31,156 nucleotides of DNA, taken from a virus. Shown one piece after another: positions 20,232 through 29,118 of this stretch. Position numbers and translations under genes: made by a program. Under the pieces are notes generated by a model. The model worked only from the letters and a program-made list of their open reading frames with translations. It was not told the origin of the DNA and did not search any database. Position 1 is the first letter of the stretch; each line of letters opens with the position of its first letter. The DNA lies in IMG/VR virus record IMGVR_UViG_3300030098_001409, positions 1-31,156 of that record; one strand, 5' to 3'.

Positions 20232-23200
20232 TGGCTAAAAATCCATTTAGTACAACTGTAGGAGCTAATGACCCAATTTTTCAAAGAGCCGCATTGCAAG
20301 CTCGTTTTGGAAAAAGGTTTGACGAAGATCAATTTCAAAATATTGTAGGAGGTTTAGGCAGTGATTATTCTCAAGGAGCGTTTGAGCTTGCTGATTTAAC
20401 TGCTCCTTCTGCTCCTAACATAGCAAGTTTAGATCCACAAGAATTAGCTAAAAGGTTTGCAAGACAACTGCAAGGCTCACGTAGTATGTTGCCTGGGCAA
20501 GAGGTAGATTTGTCTAAACTTTCTGCTGATATAGATTTGTCGGATTTGTTAGGATCTAATCCTGATAATAATCCGCTGTATTCGCGTAATGTTAATTTGC
20601 AAAATCTTTTAAGTGCTGGGACAGACTTTTCAAGAGCTGTACAGAATCAGTTGACTCCAATGTTAGGATCGCGATTAGGCGGTTCAAATTACAACGAAGG
20701 AGCAACAGCTCAAGCATTTATTGATGCTATAAAACGTAATCCAAACGCAGGAAACCCTGTAGCAACTTTTTCTGATCTTGAAGGATCACCCACGTTAGGT
20801 TACGATGAACTACAAGCACGGTCTGCTACTGACCCGTTTTCTCGTAATGTATTAGAAAGAATACGTAATTTTACAAATACATATGATCCATCTGCTCCTG
20901 ATAGACCTATGGGCCAAGAACAGGCTACTTTTGATGCCGCTGTAGCAGCAGGAGTAGCAGCTGATGAAGAAGCTGCGGCTGCAGGTGGGGCTCCTTACGA
21001 TGATAGTGCGTTACGTGCACAACTATCTGAGCAGCAAGATTTAATTAGAAGTCTTTCTGAAAGATTAGATCAACCGGCTTCACAAGGCCAAACTCAAGCA
21101 ATGTTGCAGCAGTTGCTTGGACGGGAATCATTAGGTTCAGGACAACTTCAAGAACTTTTAGCCCAATCGCAAGAAGGCAGAGTTACTGAAGATGCAATAA
21201 GTCAGATAATCCAGAATCAGTTAATGCAGGCAGATATTCAAGGCCAAGTAGGCCAGGCAGTACAGTCTGAGTTTGGCGATGTATTTACTCAAGCTATGAT
21301 TGATAGACAGTCTGCAGAGCAGCAACGTTTTAATACGTTGATGGAGTCTTTGGGCCAGCGTCAGCAGCAAGAAGAACGCTTGGCCAGAGAACAGTGGGCC
21401 AGGCAAGATGCAGTTAGAGAGCAGCAGGAAGCCGCGGTAGGGGAAACTTTACGTGGCGCAGAACTGGCAGGGCGGCAAGCATATGGAAATGTACGTGGAC
21501 TGCCTATAATTACACCTGAGTTTGGCGCGACAGATGAATTGCGCGATCAATTGCAAACTTCTATTATGGATAGAATGCGAGGCACTCCATTAGATGCAAT
21601 TGAAGCAGAACGTACAGCGCAGTTAGAGGAAGATGCGTCGCGGTCAAGAGATGCGCTTACTGAAAAACTTAGTAGATTAGGATTGTTGCGTGCGGGCGGA
21701 GATACTGCTGACGTATTAGGAGAATTTGAAGGCCAAGTTTTACGTGGTAGGCAGGGAATTGCTGCTGACATGCAGCAAATGCAGCAAGATTTAATTACGT
21801 CAGGAATTCAAGAAGGCAGAACACTTCGAGGTGCTGAGGTAGATGCAGAATTAAAACGTGCTGCATCGTTGTCTGATCAACTGTCTGCAGCGAGAAATCT
21901 AGATTTGCAACGTCATATGTTGCAGCAAGATGTTGCAGATAGAACTTTGGCTCGAGGATTAACTCGCTTAGGACCGACAGAGCGTGAGCGTTTTGAGAAT
22001 CAAATGCGGGCACAGCAGCAACAAGAATATCTTGCTCGTAGTGCTCAGGATACACAAAGAGAGTCGGCAGAAGCTGCGGTTTCGTTAGATGAACGTAGGA
22101 TTGCACTTAGTGAGCAAGAAGCTCAAGATAGAGTTAATCAAGCCTCTGCAGATCGTGGATTGCGCAAATTACAACTGGATGCGCAAAAAGATCAATTTAA
22201 TCGTCAATTGTTGCATGAACAGACTCAAGCGGAGCTCCAAAGAGGATTCGCATCTACTGAGTCTGAATTGGATCGTACATTTAGGGGCGATGAATCTGCT
22301 GCTGATCGTACATTCAGGTCCAATGAAGCTGCACGTCAGCGTATGTTTGACATAGACTTTAGGGCTTCTGAATTAGACGCTCAATCAGCTGAAGCAGCAC
22401 TTGACCGTAACTTGCAGCTAAATTTGCAGACAGGGCAGAATAAGTTTGCAATGGCACTTGAAAATGCACGCCAAGATTTTCAAGCTACGGAAAGCGGCTT
22501 TGCACGTGATCAGCAATTAGCGATGATGCAGAATGAAAATGAGCAACGATTAGCTGAAAGGAATCTACAGGAAAGTGAAGCTAATTTAAATAGATTGCAA
22601 CAGACTGCTGAACGTGTATCTGCACAAAACTTTGAGCGTGGAATTATATCGCAGGAACACGCACAAAGGCAGTCAGATAGACAGTTGCAGTTAGATTTAT
22701 CTAAGAATCAAATTGATGCCCAGTCTAATTTGCAAAAGCTTCAACGTCAGCACGAGAAAGATCAAGCTCGGGAACAAGGTATTATTACAAGAGAGCAGGC
22801 TAATTTAAATAGATTGCATGAAGATAATTTAGCTCAAGCTGCTCGTGGATTTCAATCAGAACAAGCTACTGCGGATAGACAACAGCAGTTAGTAGTTCAA
22901 GAACGTGATCTACTTGCTCGTGCTGCAGAATCTGAAAATCTTCGTACATTTCAGCGAGCCATGGCTGAAGATGAGCAGAATTTTGCTCGAGAACAGAATA
23001 GATTTGTGTCGCAACAGGCTCAGTTGGATCGAGAAGCTGCATCGAATGAGTCAGCATTTCAGCGCAATTTTATATCTGGACAGAATTATAGAGACAGGCA
23101 GAATCAGATATTTTTGCAGCGAGAGCAGATTAATGCGCAAGAAGCGCAGAAACAAAATGAATATAATTTTCAGCGTGAGCAAAATACTTTTATTTCGCAG

Positions 23201-23974
23201 CAAGCAGATTTAGATCGACAGTTACAAGAAAACGAATCTGCATTGCAGCGGAATTTTATTAGCGGGCAGAATTACAGGGACCGCCAAAATCAAATCTTTT
23301 TGCAGAGCGAACAGAATTTATTTAATTATAATCAAGCGCAGAATGATTATAATTTCCAGCGCGAAAATAATAGATGGAAAGAGCAGCAAGCAGAAAAAGA
23401 TAGATTTCAACAACAGCTGCAATTTGAGCGCGCCCAGGATTTTGCAGAAGACCAAGCGTTTGTGCAGCAACTGCAGTTTGGACGCCAGCAAGATTTTGCA
23501 GAACAAGAAGCTCGAGAAGCAAGGGCTTTTGCACAGCGTCAAGAAGATTTTGAGCGAGATCGTTGGGAAGAGTCGCGACTTCAGTTTGGCCGGACACAAA
23601 CTTTTGCCGAACAAGAAGCGCAACGAGCACGAGATTTTGCAGAGCGTCAGTTCCAAACGCAACAAAATCAGTTTACGCGACAGCAAGATTTTGCAGAAGG
23701 GCAGGCTGAACAAGACGCTTTATATCGTGCGATTGGTACACTGTTAGCGGCTCAAGAAGCTAATATGGACTTAGGGATTGGAGCAGGAAGTGGAGCACCT
23801 GGCGGATTGGCTGCATTACTCCGCGCTGAGTTAGGAGGTGCCCTGGGTAAAGATTTGGCCTATCTGGGGCGTCTTGACCCTATAATTCCTAATACAACAA
23901 CAACAACTAATGTTGATGGAATCGAAGTAGGCGTACCTGCAAATTGGCGTGGCGGACGCAGCGGACCCGGTTAA
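20231..23974 (+). CDS. Giant Gln/Glu/Arg-rich coiled-coil virion protein (probable ejection protein)
   Basis: 1247 residues. Residues 1-220 are mixed. The stretch from about 250 to 1165 is nearly uninterrupted helix with very high Gln, Glu, Arg and Asp and few hydrophobics. Repeated words occur: ESAxQRNFISGQNYRDRQNQ twice 62 residues apart, LDRTFR and DRTFRS, and DFAE or TFAEQEA many times after about 1070. The C-terminal 80 residues are Gly/Pro-rich (GIGAGSGAPGGLAALLRAEL). It lies between the nozzle and the transglycosylase protein, where T7-type phages encode internal core proteins. A tape-measure role is unlikely with a short tail, but the length-defining architecture is similar. Confidence 0.6.
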   Translation: MAKNPFSTTVGANDPIFQRAALQARFGKRFDEDQFQNIVGGLGSDYSQGAFELADLTAPSAPNIASLDPQELAKRFARQLQGSRSMLPGQEVDLSKLSADIDLSDLLGSNPDNNPLYSRNVNLQNLLSAGTDFSRAVQNQLTPMLGSRLGGSNYNEGATAQAFIDAIKRNPNAGNPVATFSDLEGSPTLGYDELQARSATDPFSRNVLERIRNFTNTYDPSAPDRPMGQEQATFDAAVAAGVAADEEAAAAGGAPYDDSALRAQLSEQQDLIRSLSERLDQPASQGQTQAMLQQLLGRESLGSGQLQELLAQSQEGRVTEDAISQIIQNQLMQADIQGQVGQAVQSEFGDVFTQAMIDRQSAEQQRFNTLMESLGQRQQQEERLAREQWARQDAVREQQEAAVGETLRGAELAGRQAYGNVRGLPIITPEFGATDELRDQLQTSIMDRMRGTPLDAIEAERTAQLEEDASRSRDALTEKLSRLGLLRAGGDTADVLGEFEGQVLRGRQGIAADMQQMQQDLITSGIQEGRTLRGAEVDAELKRAASLSDQLSAARNLDLQRHMLQQDVADRTLARGLTRLGPTERERFENQMRAQQQQEYLARSAQDTQRESAEAAVSLDERRIALSEQEAQDRVNQASADRGLRKLQLDAQKDQFNRQLLHEQTQAELQRGFASTESELDRTFRGDESAADRTFRSNEAARQRMFDIDFRASELDAQSAEAALDRNLQLNLQTGQNKFAMALENARQDFQATESGFARDQQLAMMQNENEQRLAERNLQESEANLNRLQQTAERVSAQNFERGIISQEHAQRQSDRQLQLDLSKNQIDAQSNLQKLQRQHEKDQAREQGIITREQANLNRLHEDNLAQAARGFQSEQATADRQQQLVVQERDLLARAAESENLRTFQRAMAEDEQNFAREQNRFVSQQAQLDREAASNESAFQRNFISGQNYRDRQNQIFLQREQINAQEAQKQNEYNFQREQNTFISQQADLDRQLQENESALQRNFISGQNYRDRQNQIFLQSEQNLFNYNQAQNDYNFQRENNRWKEQQAEKDRFQQQLQFERAQDFAEDQAFVQQLQFGRQQDFAEQEAREARAFAQRQEDFERDRWEESRLQFGRTQTFAEQEAQRARDFAERQFQTQQNQFTRQQDFAEGQAEQDALYRAIGTLLAAQEANMDLGIGAGSGAPGGLAALLRAELGGALGKDLAYLGRLDPIIPNTTTTTNVDGIEVGVPANWRGGRSGPG
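23049..23312 (+). repeat. 62-residue duplication inside the coiled-coil gene
   Basis: The segments 23049-23126 and 23235-23312 encode nearly the same run (FQRNFISGQNYRDRQNQIF and LQRNFISGQNYRDRQNQIF). The offset of 186 bases equals 62 codons, so heptad phase is shifted by one residue unless compensated. The DNA has diverged mostly at third codon positions. Confidence 0.7.
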
Positions 23975-23988
23975 CGAAAGGAATTAAA

Positions 23989-24381
23989 ATGGCATCTGAA
24001 GTAGCAGCAGGCGGTTGGGAATTAGCGAAAAAAGCGTTGCCTTATGCGCTTACAGCATTGCAAATTGGGGGAAATATTGGAGGAAGGCATTACGGAGGGA
24101 AACAGGCTCGTCGCCAGCAGGAAGAAAATGAACGCGCGGAAGCTCGCGCTGCTATGATCTCTGCGCTTACTGGACAGCGTGCGATTGCTCAACCTCAACT
24201 AATGCAATCTCCAGCCGCAGATGCGTTTGGCACTATGGCAAACATAGGATCGCTTGGAATGAATCTTTTGCCGTATATGCCACGTAGAGTTACTAATCCT
24301 GAAGTTGCTGTTGGACCCATTCAAGACTCAGGCCTTCTTTCAGGGGTAGGCCGGACTGATCCTAACTCTCCATACAGTTAA
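23989..24381 (+). CDS. Small ejection-module protein sharing a domain with the next gene
   Basis: 130 residues starting at ATG 23989 with AAAGGA 7 bases upstream. Hydrophobic N-terminal helix (LPYALTALQIGGNIGGRHYGG), then KQARRQQEENERAEARAAMISALTG, and later LMQSPAADAFGTMANIGSLGMNLL. The same succession occurs at residues about 60-145 of the transglycosylase protein downstream (LYGGRQQRRQAEENRR, then MQSSGANTARLLSNVGSGL). It is thus a paralogue of that protein's N-terminus. The glycine-rich helical character suits a membrane-active ejection peptide. The location suggests a virion protein. Confidence 0.6.
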   Translation: MASEVAAGGWELAKKALPYALTALQIGGNIGGRHYGGKQARRQQEENERAEARAAMISALTGQRAIAQPQLMQSPAADAFGTMANIGSLGMNLLPYMPRRVTNPEVAVGPIQDSGLLSGVGRTDPNSPYS

Positions 24382-24383
24382 GC

Positions 24384-24406
24384 TATAACTTAGGCAACCG
24401 AATTTA
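24384..24406 (+). promoter_or_regulatory. Candidate phage-RNAP promoter before the transglycosylase gene
   Basis: TATAACTTAGGCAA followed by CCGAATTTA. It begins two bases after the stop of the previous gene and ends 10 bases before ATG 24417. The first half of the RBS AAGGA overlaps its last base. It would start a third transcript inside the virion operon, for the ejection and fibre genes. Confidence 0.65.
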
Positions 24407-24416
24407 AGGAATTGTT

Positions 24417-27068
24417 ATGACGCAAGCATATCCATACGCTGGAATGGCTCAAAGAAATACAAGATCGCAATTAACTCCGAGGCCATTGCAAATTGGAGGA
24501 ATTCCTGACCCTATTCAGGGGCTAGTACCGCAACCTACTGGCAGTGTTACAGAAGGTTACGGTACATCATCTTACGCTCCTTCTAATATGGGCAGAAATT
24601 TAGCTTTTGCTGGCGCAGGATTGCAGACTCTTGGGGCATTGGGAGAAACTCTATATGGAGGCCGTCAGCAACGTCGCCAAGCAGAAGAGAATCGTCGCGC
24701 CATAGGTACAGCTAATCTAATATCTATTCTGTCTGGCGGATCTGTAGCACCTAATCCTGATGTAATGCAGTCAAGCGGCGCAAATACTGCTAGACTTTTG
24801 TCGAATGTTGGGTCTGGATTAACCTCTTTAGGTCAGCAACTACAAGATTTTAGAGAGTCTGAAATAAAACTAAAACTTGCCGAAGAAACCGCGCTCATAC
24901 AAGCAAAGGCAGCCCGGCGAGCTGATGATCTGCATAAAGAACAGATGCGTGCATTTAAAGTTGAGGATGCGCGCGAAAAAGGTGAACTAGCGGCTCTAAA
25001 AGGACTCCAAGCGATTAAAATTGGAGTTGATATGTCTGATCCTGAGATTAGAGCTGAATGGGAAGCAGATAAAGAATTTGAAACTCCACATTATAAAAGT
25101 GTAAGGCAAGCAGTTACTGCAGACTTAATGACTCCGCTAATACTGCAAGGTATTGCAAAGGTGGAGTCAGGAGGTTATGTTGATCCGTATAAAGCTGAGG
25201 GGGCTATATTAACTTCTGGCCAATATAAAGGAGATCGCGCATACGGTAAATATCAAGTTATGGGCGCGAATATAAATCCTTGGTTACGTGAGGTAGGTTT
25301 ACTAACTGGCGACCAAGAGATTACTCCTGAAATGTTTATGAATGACCCAGGCTTGCAAGAAGCACTAGTACGTAATAAATTTGCAGAGTATGTGCGTCAT
25401 GGCATTGAAAATGATAAAAGCCCAGAAGATATAATTAAAAGTGCTGCATCTGTATGGTTTTCTGGCGGGTATGATAATTATAAAGATTCTGAAGAAGCTG
25501 AAAGAAGTGATGGTAATAACACTGTAGCTAATTATGTAGATATGGTGTATGATGCAGTAGATGATAATCTACGTACTATTGGACCTTCCCAAGAGTATAA
25601 TGAAGATTGGGCAGAGCTTGAGTTAGAAAAGAAGAGATTCTTAGAAATGACCTCATCAGAAAATGTTAAAGAGATGATGAGAGAAAACAATGTATCTCTA
25701 GCATTTCAAGATTACTTTGAGAACGGGATGCGCTCAAAAATTGCTACTACGGTAAAAGAGTACGAGAATGATCAATTTCAAATATTGAAAGCGTTTCAAA
25801 CTCAACGGCTGAATGAAGAAGAGTTAGCAGAAAGGGTCAAGGCGAGACTTGAAGCTGAAACTTTAGCTCGCCAGCAAGAAGCGAGATTAGCCGCAGAAGA
25901 TTATGCAGCGATGGAAAAGGCTACATCTGATCGTACTTTAGATTTATTCAATCAATATATTAAGTTGCCTGAAGTTAAATCTTATAATAATTATACTATG
26001 CAATATAGTAAATTAATGGCGACAATTAATGATTTTCGTGCGTATATGGATGCGCATAATTTAAAATCATTAACTCATGAGCAAATAAAAGACGCTTTTC
26101 CTGATCAAGGTACGTATCATATTTCAATAGTAAATAATTACCAACGCTTAATTGACGAAGCTACTGTACGTGAAGGTGATATAACAGTATGGCAAGGAAA
26201 AAGCGCGGGAAAAGCTGAGCAATTTATGTTGGCGGTTCAAAATATATTTGGCGGGACCATGTTTACTACTGAAACAATTGAAAGTATGGCGCAACTTGCA
26301 GAGGCTATGGATAAGGGTTTACGCTCGAAATTAGCTAGAGGGGCTATTGGATATGCCTCGGCTGCTGCAAAAAGTGCGTATCCAGATTCTGCTGACCCAA
26401 AGCGGATGAAGCAGATAATTGCACGCCGCGAGATTTTTGCTCGTACTGTGGCTTCTAGTGCTTTGGATTATATCAGTCAAGGTGCTCCTATTACTATAGC
26501 AGATATTCAGGAAATACCTGAATGGGCTACAGATTTAGTTGGAGGGTCTTGGGATCGTACGGAAAAAGAAACTACAGAAATTGAAGAAAAGTTTCAAGAG
26601 TTAATACCACACTATGATGCAGTGCAATTTGAGGCTAGTGTAGATTCACTGCGGGAAGAGCTTGGATTTCCTCAAGAGCCCCTTCAAGGATTTGATTTGC
26701 TAAAACGTCCTCCTGAAGAATTACTTGAACTCGCTCCACTTCTTGATGTAGATGGTATATCTACAAATACTCAAGAAGAACGGCAGATTAAAACTTTATT
26801 GCAAAAAGCTAAATCTGGGCAAGCTTTAACTCCTGTAGAACAAGCACAGGTTCAAGAATTACATCAGCAAATCAATTTTGGCAGTGAAACAATTGACCTT
26901 GAGTATGAAAAAGTTAAGGCTAAGCAGCGTCGCGGCGAGAAATTAACGGCAGCTGATCGAGAGATACTAAATAGGTATCATGTAGGGGAAACATTCAGTA
27001 CTATAGGCAGCGGACTTAGCGACTTTTTTAAGATGGCTTTGCCTAAAGGGCGTGCAGGAGGGCAGTAG
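24417..27068 (+). CDS. Ejection protein with lytic transglycosylase (SLT-like) domain
   Basis: 883 residues. Residues about 60-145 are shared with the preceding small protein. A helical stretch with charged residues follows. The SLT-like domain lies at about 235-370: ILQGIAKVESGGYVDPY with catalytic Glu250, AYGKYQVMGANINPW, AASVWFSGGYDN and NTVANYVDMVYDAV. It would cleave peptidoglycan glycan strands during genome ejection, like the N-terminal domain of T7 gp16. The remaining 500 residues are largely helical. RBS AAGGA is 6 bases upstream. Confidence in the enzyme is high, in the virion role moderate. Confidence 0.8.
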   Translation: MTQAYPYAGMAQRNTRSQLTPRPLQIGGIPDPIQGLVPQPTGSVTEGYGTSSYAPSNMGRNLAFAGAGLQTLGALGETLYGGRQQRRQAEENRRAIGTANLISILSGGSVAPNPDVMQSSGANTARLLSNVGSGLTSLGQQLQDFRESEIKLKLAEETALIQAKAARRADDLHKEQMRAFKVEDAREKGELAALKGLQAIKIGVDMSDPEIRAEWEADKEFETPHYKSVRQAVTADLMTPLILQGIAKVESGGYVDPYKAEGAILTSGQYKGDRAYGKYQVMGANINPWLREVGLLTGDQEITPEMFMNDPGLQEALVRNKFAEYVRHGIENDKSPEDIIKSAASVWFSGGYDNYKDSEEAERSDGNNTVANYVDMVYDAVDDNLRTIGPSQEYNEDWAELELEKKRFLEMTSSENVKEMMRENNVSLAFQDYFENGMRSKIATTVKEYENDQFQILKAFQTQRLNEEELAERVKARLEAETLARQQEARLAAEDYAAMEKATSDRTLDLFNQYIKLPEVKSYNNYTMQYSKLMATINDFRAYMDAHNLKSLTHEQIKDAFPDQGTYHISIVNNYQRLIDEATVREGDITVWQGKSAGKAEQFMLAVQNIFGGTMFTTETIESMAQLAEAMDKGLRSKLARGAIGYASAAAKSAYPDSADPKRMKQIIARREIFARTVASSALDYISQGAPITIADIQEIPEWATDLVGGSWDRTEKETTEIEEKFQELIPHYDAVQFEASVDSLREELGFPQEPLQGFDLLKRPPEELLELAPLLDVDGISTNTQEERQIKTLLQKAKSGQALTPVEQAQVQELHQQINFGSETIDLEYEKVKAKQRRGEKLTAADREILNRYHVGETFSTIGSGLSDFFKMALPKGRAGGQ

Positions 27069-27117
27069 ACAGTCATCAAATTCTATATTAGCGCAGCCTT
27101 AATAAAGGTAATATAAA

Positions 27118-29118
27118 ATGGCTATACCAGCATCTGAAATTAGTTCATTATCAGTTCCTCAACTAAGAAATAAATACGGCGACGTAGAGATTCAAAATAC
27201 GCTGAATCTTATTGACCAGATAGGGATAGATGCATACAGGAATAAGTACGGGTCTAGTACTGATACCCGAAGTATGGGAGATCGAGATGCTATTATTCCA
27301 TACGATCCTGCGTCTGGCCTATTCTCTCTTAATAACTTATCGGCGTTAGTACGTAATTTGCCTGGGAATGCTGTAGATACTTATGGTGCGCTGGCAAATA
27401 TGGTGACTGATCCAGGGGAAACACTAAACACACTTTTTAGCAAAGAAGGCGCGTCTGCTATTTGGGAAGATTTAAAGCATCAGGTTACAAATCCCAGTGA
27501 AACATTAGTAGAGCGTCCGTTTGAGACTTTGCTTAATCTTGCGCCAGTTGTCGGTCCAGCTACGAGCCGCGTTGCAAAAGTTTCGTCGATTGGCAGCAGT
27601 TTAGCGAAGTTAGAAAACATTGCCCCTAAAACGTATAAAGCCCTAAGACACACCGGAGAGTTTGCAGTAGATCCGCTTGGAAAGTCTGCTAAAGCTACAT
27701 TTGAAGGCACAAAAGGATTATTAAAAGCCTTAGAAATTGGTGGATTTAGAATTCCGGCTACTGTTGCATCTGGGATGAAATTAGCTAAGATCGGCGAGGT
27801 TACCGAAACTACTCGTGGATTTACAGATCAGCAAAAAGTAGCGGCTACCCCTATGGGGAGGCTTACTGGAAAAGGTGTAGGCGAGACTAGATACCAAACA
27901 TTTATGAAGGTGCTTAAAGGCGTGAAGGATGAGGAAATAGTTTTAACTGAGATGATGGATTTACTTGATCAAGAAGGCCAGCAAAGACTTGACACTTACA
28001 CAAATGAATTTCCTCAAATTCTAGATGAAACTGCGCCTGTAACTACTGATCCTACTACTGGAGCTCCTGTATCTATTGCAGATCAAGGCGGTACTAAACT
28101 TGATATTAATGATTTAATAGAATCATTTAAAACACGATTAGCGTCGCATAATGTGCATATTAAAGATGGGGCTACAAAAATAAATACAAAAATAGTTAAT
28201 GATCCTGTATATGTGAATGATCGTGGCGCGAATGTGCAGTTAATAGGAGAATCTACGACTCGAGAAATTCCTATAATGGTGCGTCAACTAGGAAAGTTGT
28301 CAGATGATGTATTAGCTCGCAGTGAATTTCGTGGAATTCCTAGCAGCGAAATTCACCATATTGATGCTGCTATTACCAGTATAAATGACTATCTAAAAAC
28401 TGGTAATGTATTATCGCCTCGGGAATTGTTTACATTACATAATAATATTAGAAATGTTATCGAATATCCTAAGAAGGGAGCTTCTGTTATTGATGCTGCA
28501 TTAATGGATTTTTCTTCTGAAATCCGTAAAAAACTAAGCGGATTACCTGGGAAAACAGAAGTTTCAAATAAATCGTTTGATGATTTAATGAAAGAAGTAG
28601 AAAAATCACTTGTCTGGGAAAACAGTGTACGTAAGGCTTGGGGGTTGTATAGAGATGGGTCAGAGAATGCTGGCGCTGTATTACGTAAGATAGCTGCAGG
28701 CGGTAGCGAAGCTGCTAAGTATCGCAAAGAATTACTAGCCCGCGGAGAAGCACGGGGAATGAACTTAGGCGCAGCGTTAGAAGCAATGGAGTTTAGAGGT
28801 TGGGAACCTAAAGGTCTTGTAGGTAGGCAGATGGCTATAGGTATTTTAGGTGCTGGGGCGGCATTTGGAGCGGTTTCCTGGTGGCCTTTAATGGGTATTC
28901 CATTTGCTGCGCCTAGGATAGTTGGCAATTTTGCAGCTAAGATAGGAGTTTCTAAACGAGCTGCAGATTATTTAACTGAAATAGTGAAAGAGATGCACAA
29001 TAATTATCCAACAGCAGTTGCAATGGGAAAACAAGGATATACGATAGGAGGCATCCTTGCGAATCACGCTGATTTTGCTCGCGAAGCTCGTCAACGAGAT
29101 AAAGCCGGAGAAGAATAA
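27118..29118 (+). CDS. Probable internal virion/ejection protein with hydrophobic C-terminal segment
   Basis: 666 residues. The N-terminal part carries LSVPQLRNKYGD and a similar motif DAYRNKYG about 30 residues on. Helices with NLPGNAVDTYGALANMVTDPGETL, and a Gly/Ala/Trp hydrophobic segment near 565-600 (AIGILGAGAAFGAVSWWPLM), could span a membrane. Its style resembles the helical region of the ART-like protein (runs of the type DP..T). Being between the transglycosylase and the fibre, it probably belongs to the injected protein set. I see no catalytic motif. Confidence 0.55.
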   Translation: MAIPASEISSLSVPQLRNKYGDVEIQNTLNLIDQIGIDAYRNKYGSSTDTRSMGDRDAIIPYDPASGLFSLNNLSALVRNLPGNAVDTYGALANMVTDPGETLNTLFSKEGASAIWEDLKHQVTNPSETLVERPFETLLNLAPVVGPATSRVAKVSSIGSSLAKLENIAPKTYKALRHTGEFAVDPLGKSAKATFEGTKGLLKALEIGGFRIPATVASGMKLAKIGEVTETTRGFTDQQKVAATPMGRLTGKGVGETRYQTFMKVLKGVKDEEIVLTEMMDLLDQEGQQRLDTYTNEFPQILDETAPVTTDPTTGAPVSIADQGGTKLDINDLIESFKTRLASHNVHIKDGATKINTKIVNDPVYVNDRGANVQLIGESTTREIPIMVRQLGKLSDDVLARSEFRGIPSSEIHHIDAAITSINDYLKTGNVLSPRELFTLHNNIRNVIEYPKKGASVIDAALMDFSSEIRKKLSGLPGKTEVSNKSFDDLMKEVEKSLVWENSVRKAWGLYRDGSENAGAVLRKIAAGGSEAAKYRKELLARGEARGMNLGAALEAMEFRGWEPKGLVGRQMAIGILGAGAAFGAVSWWPLMGIPFAAPRIVGNFAAKIGVSKRAADYLTEIVKEMHNNYPTAVAMGKQGYTIGGILANHADFAREARQRDKAGEE

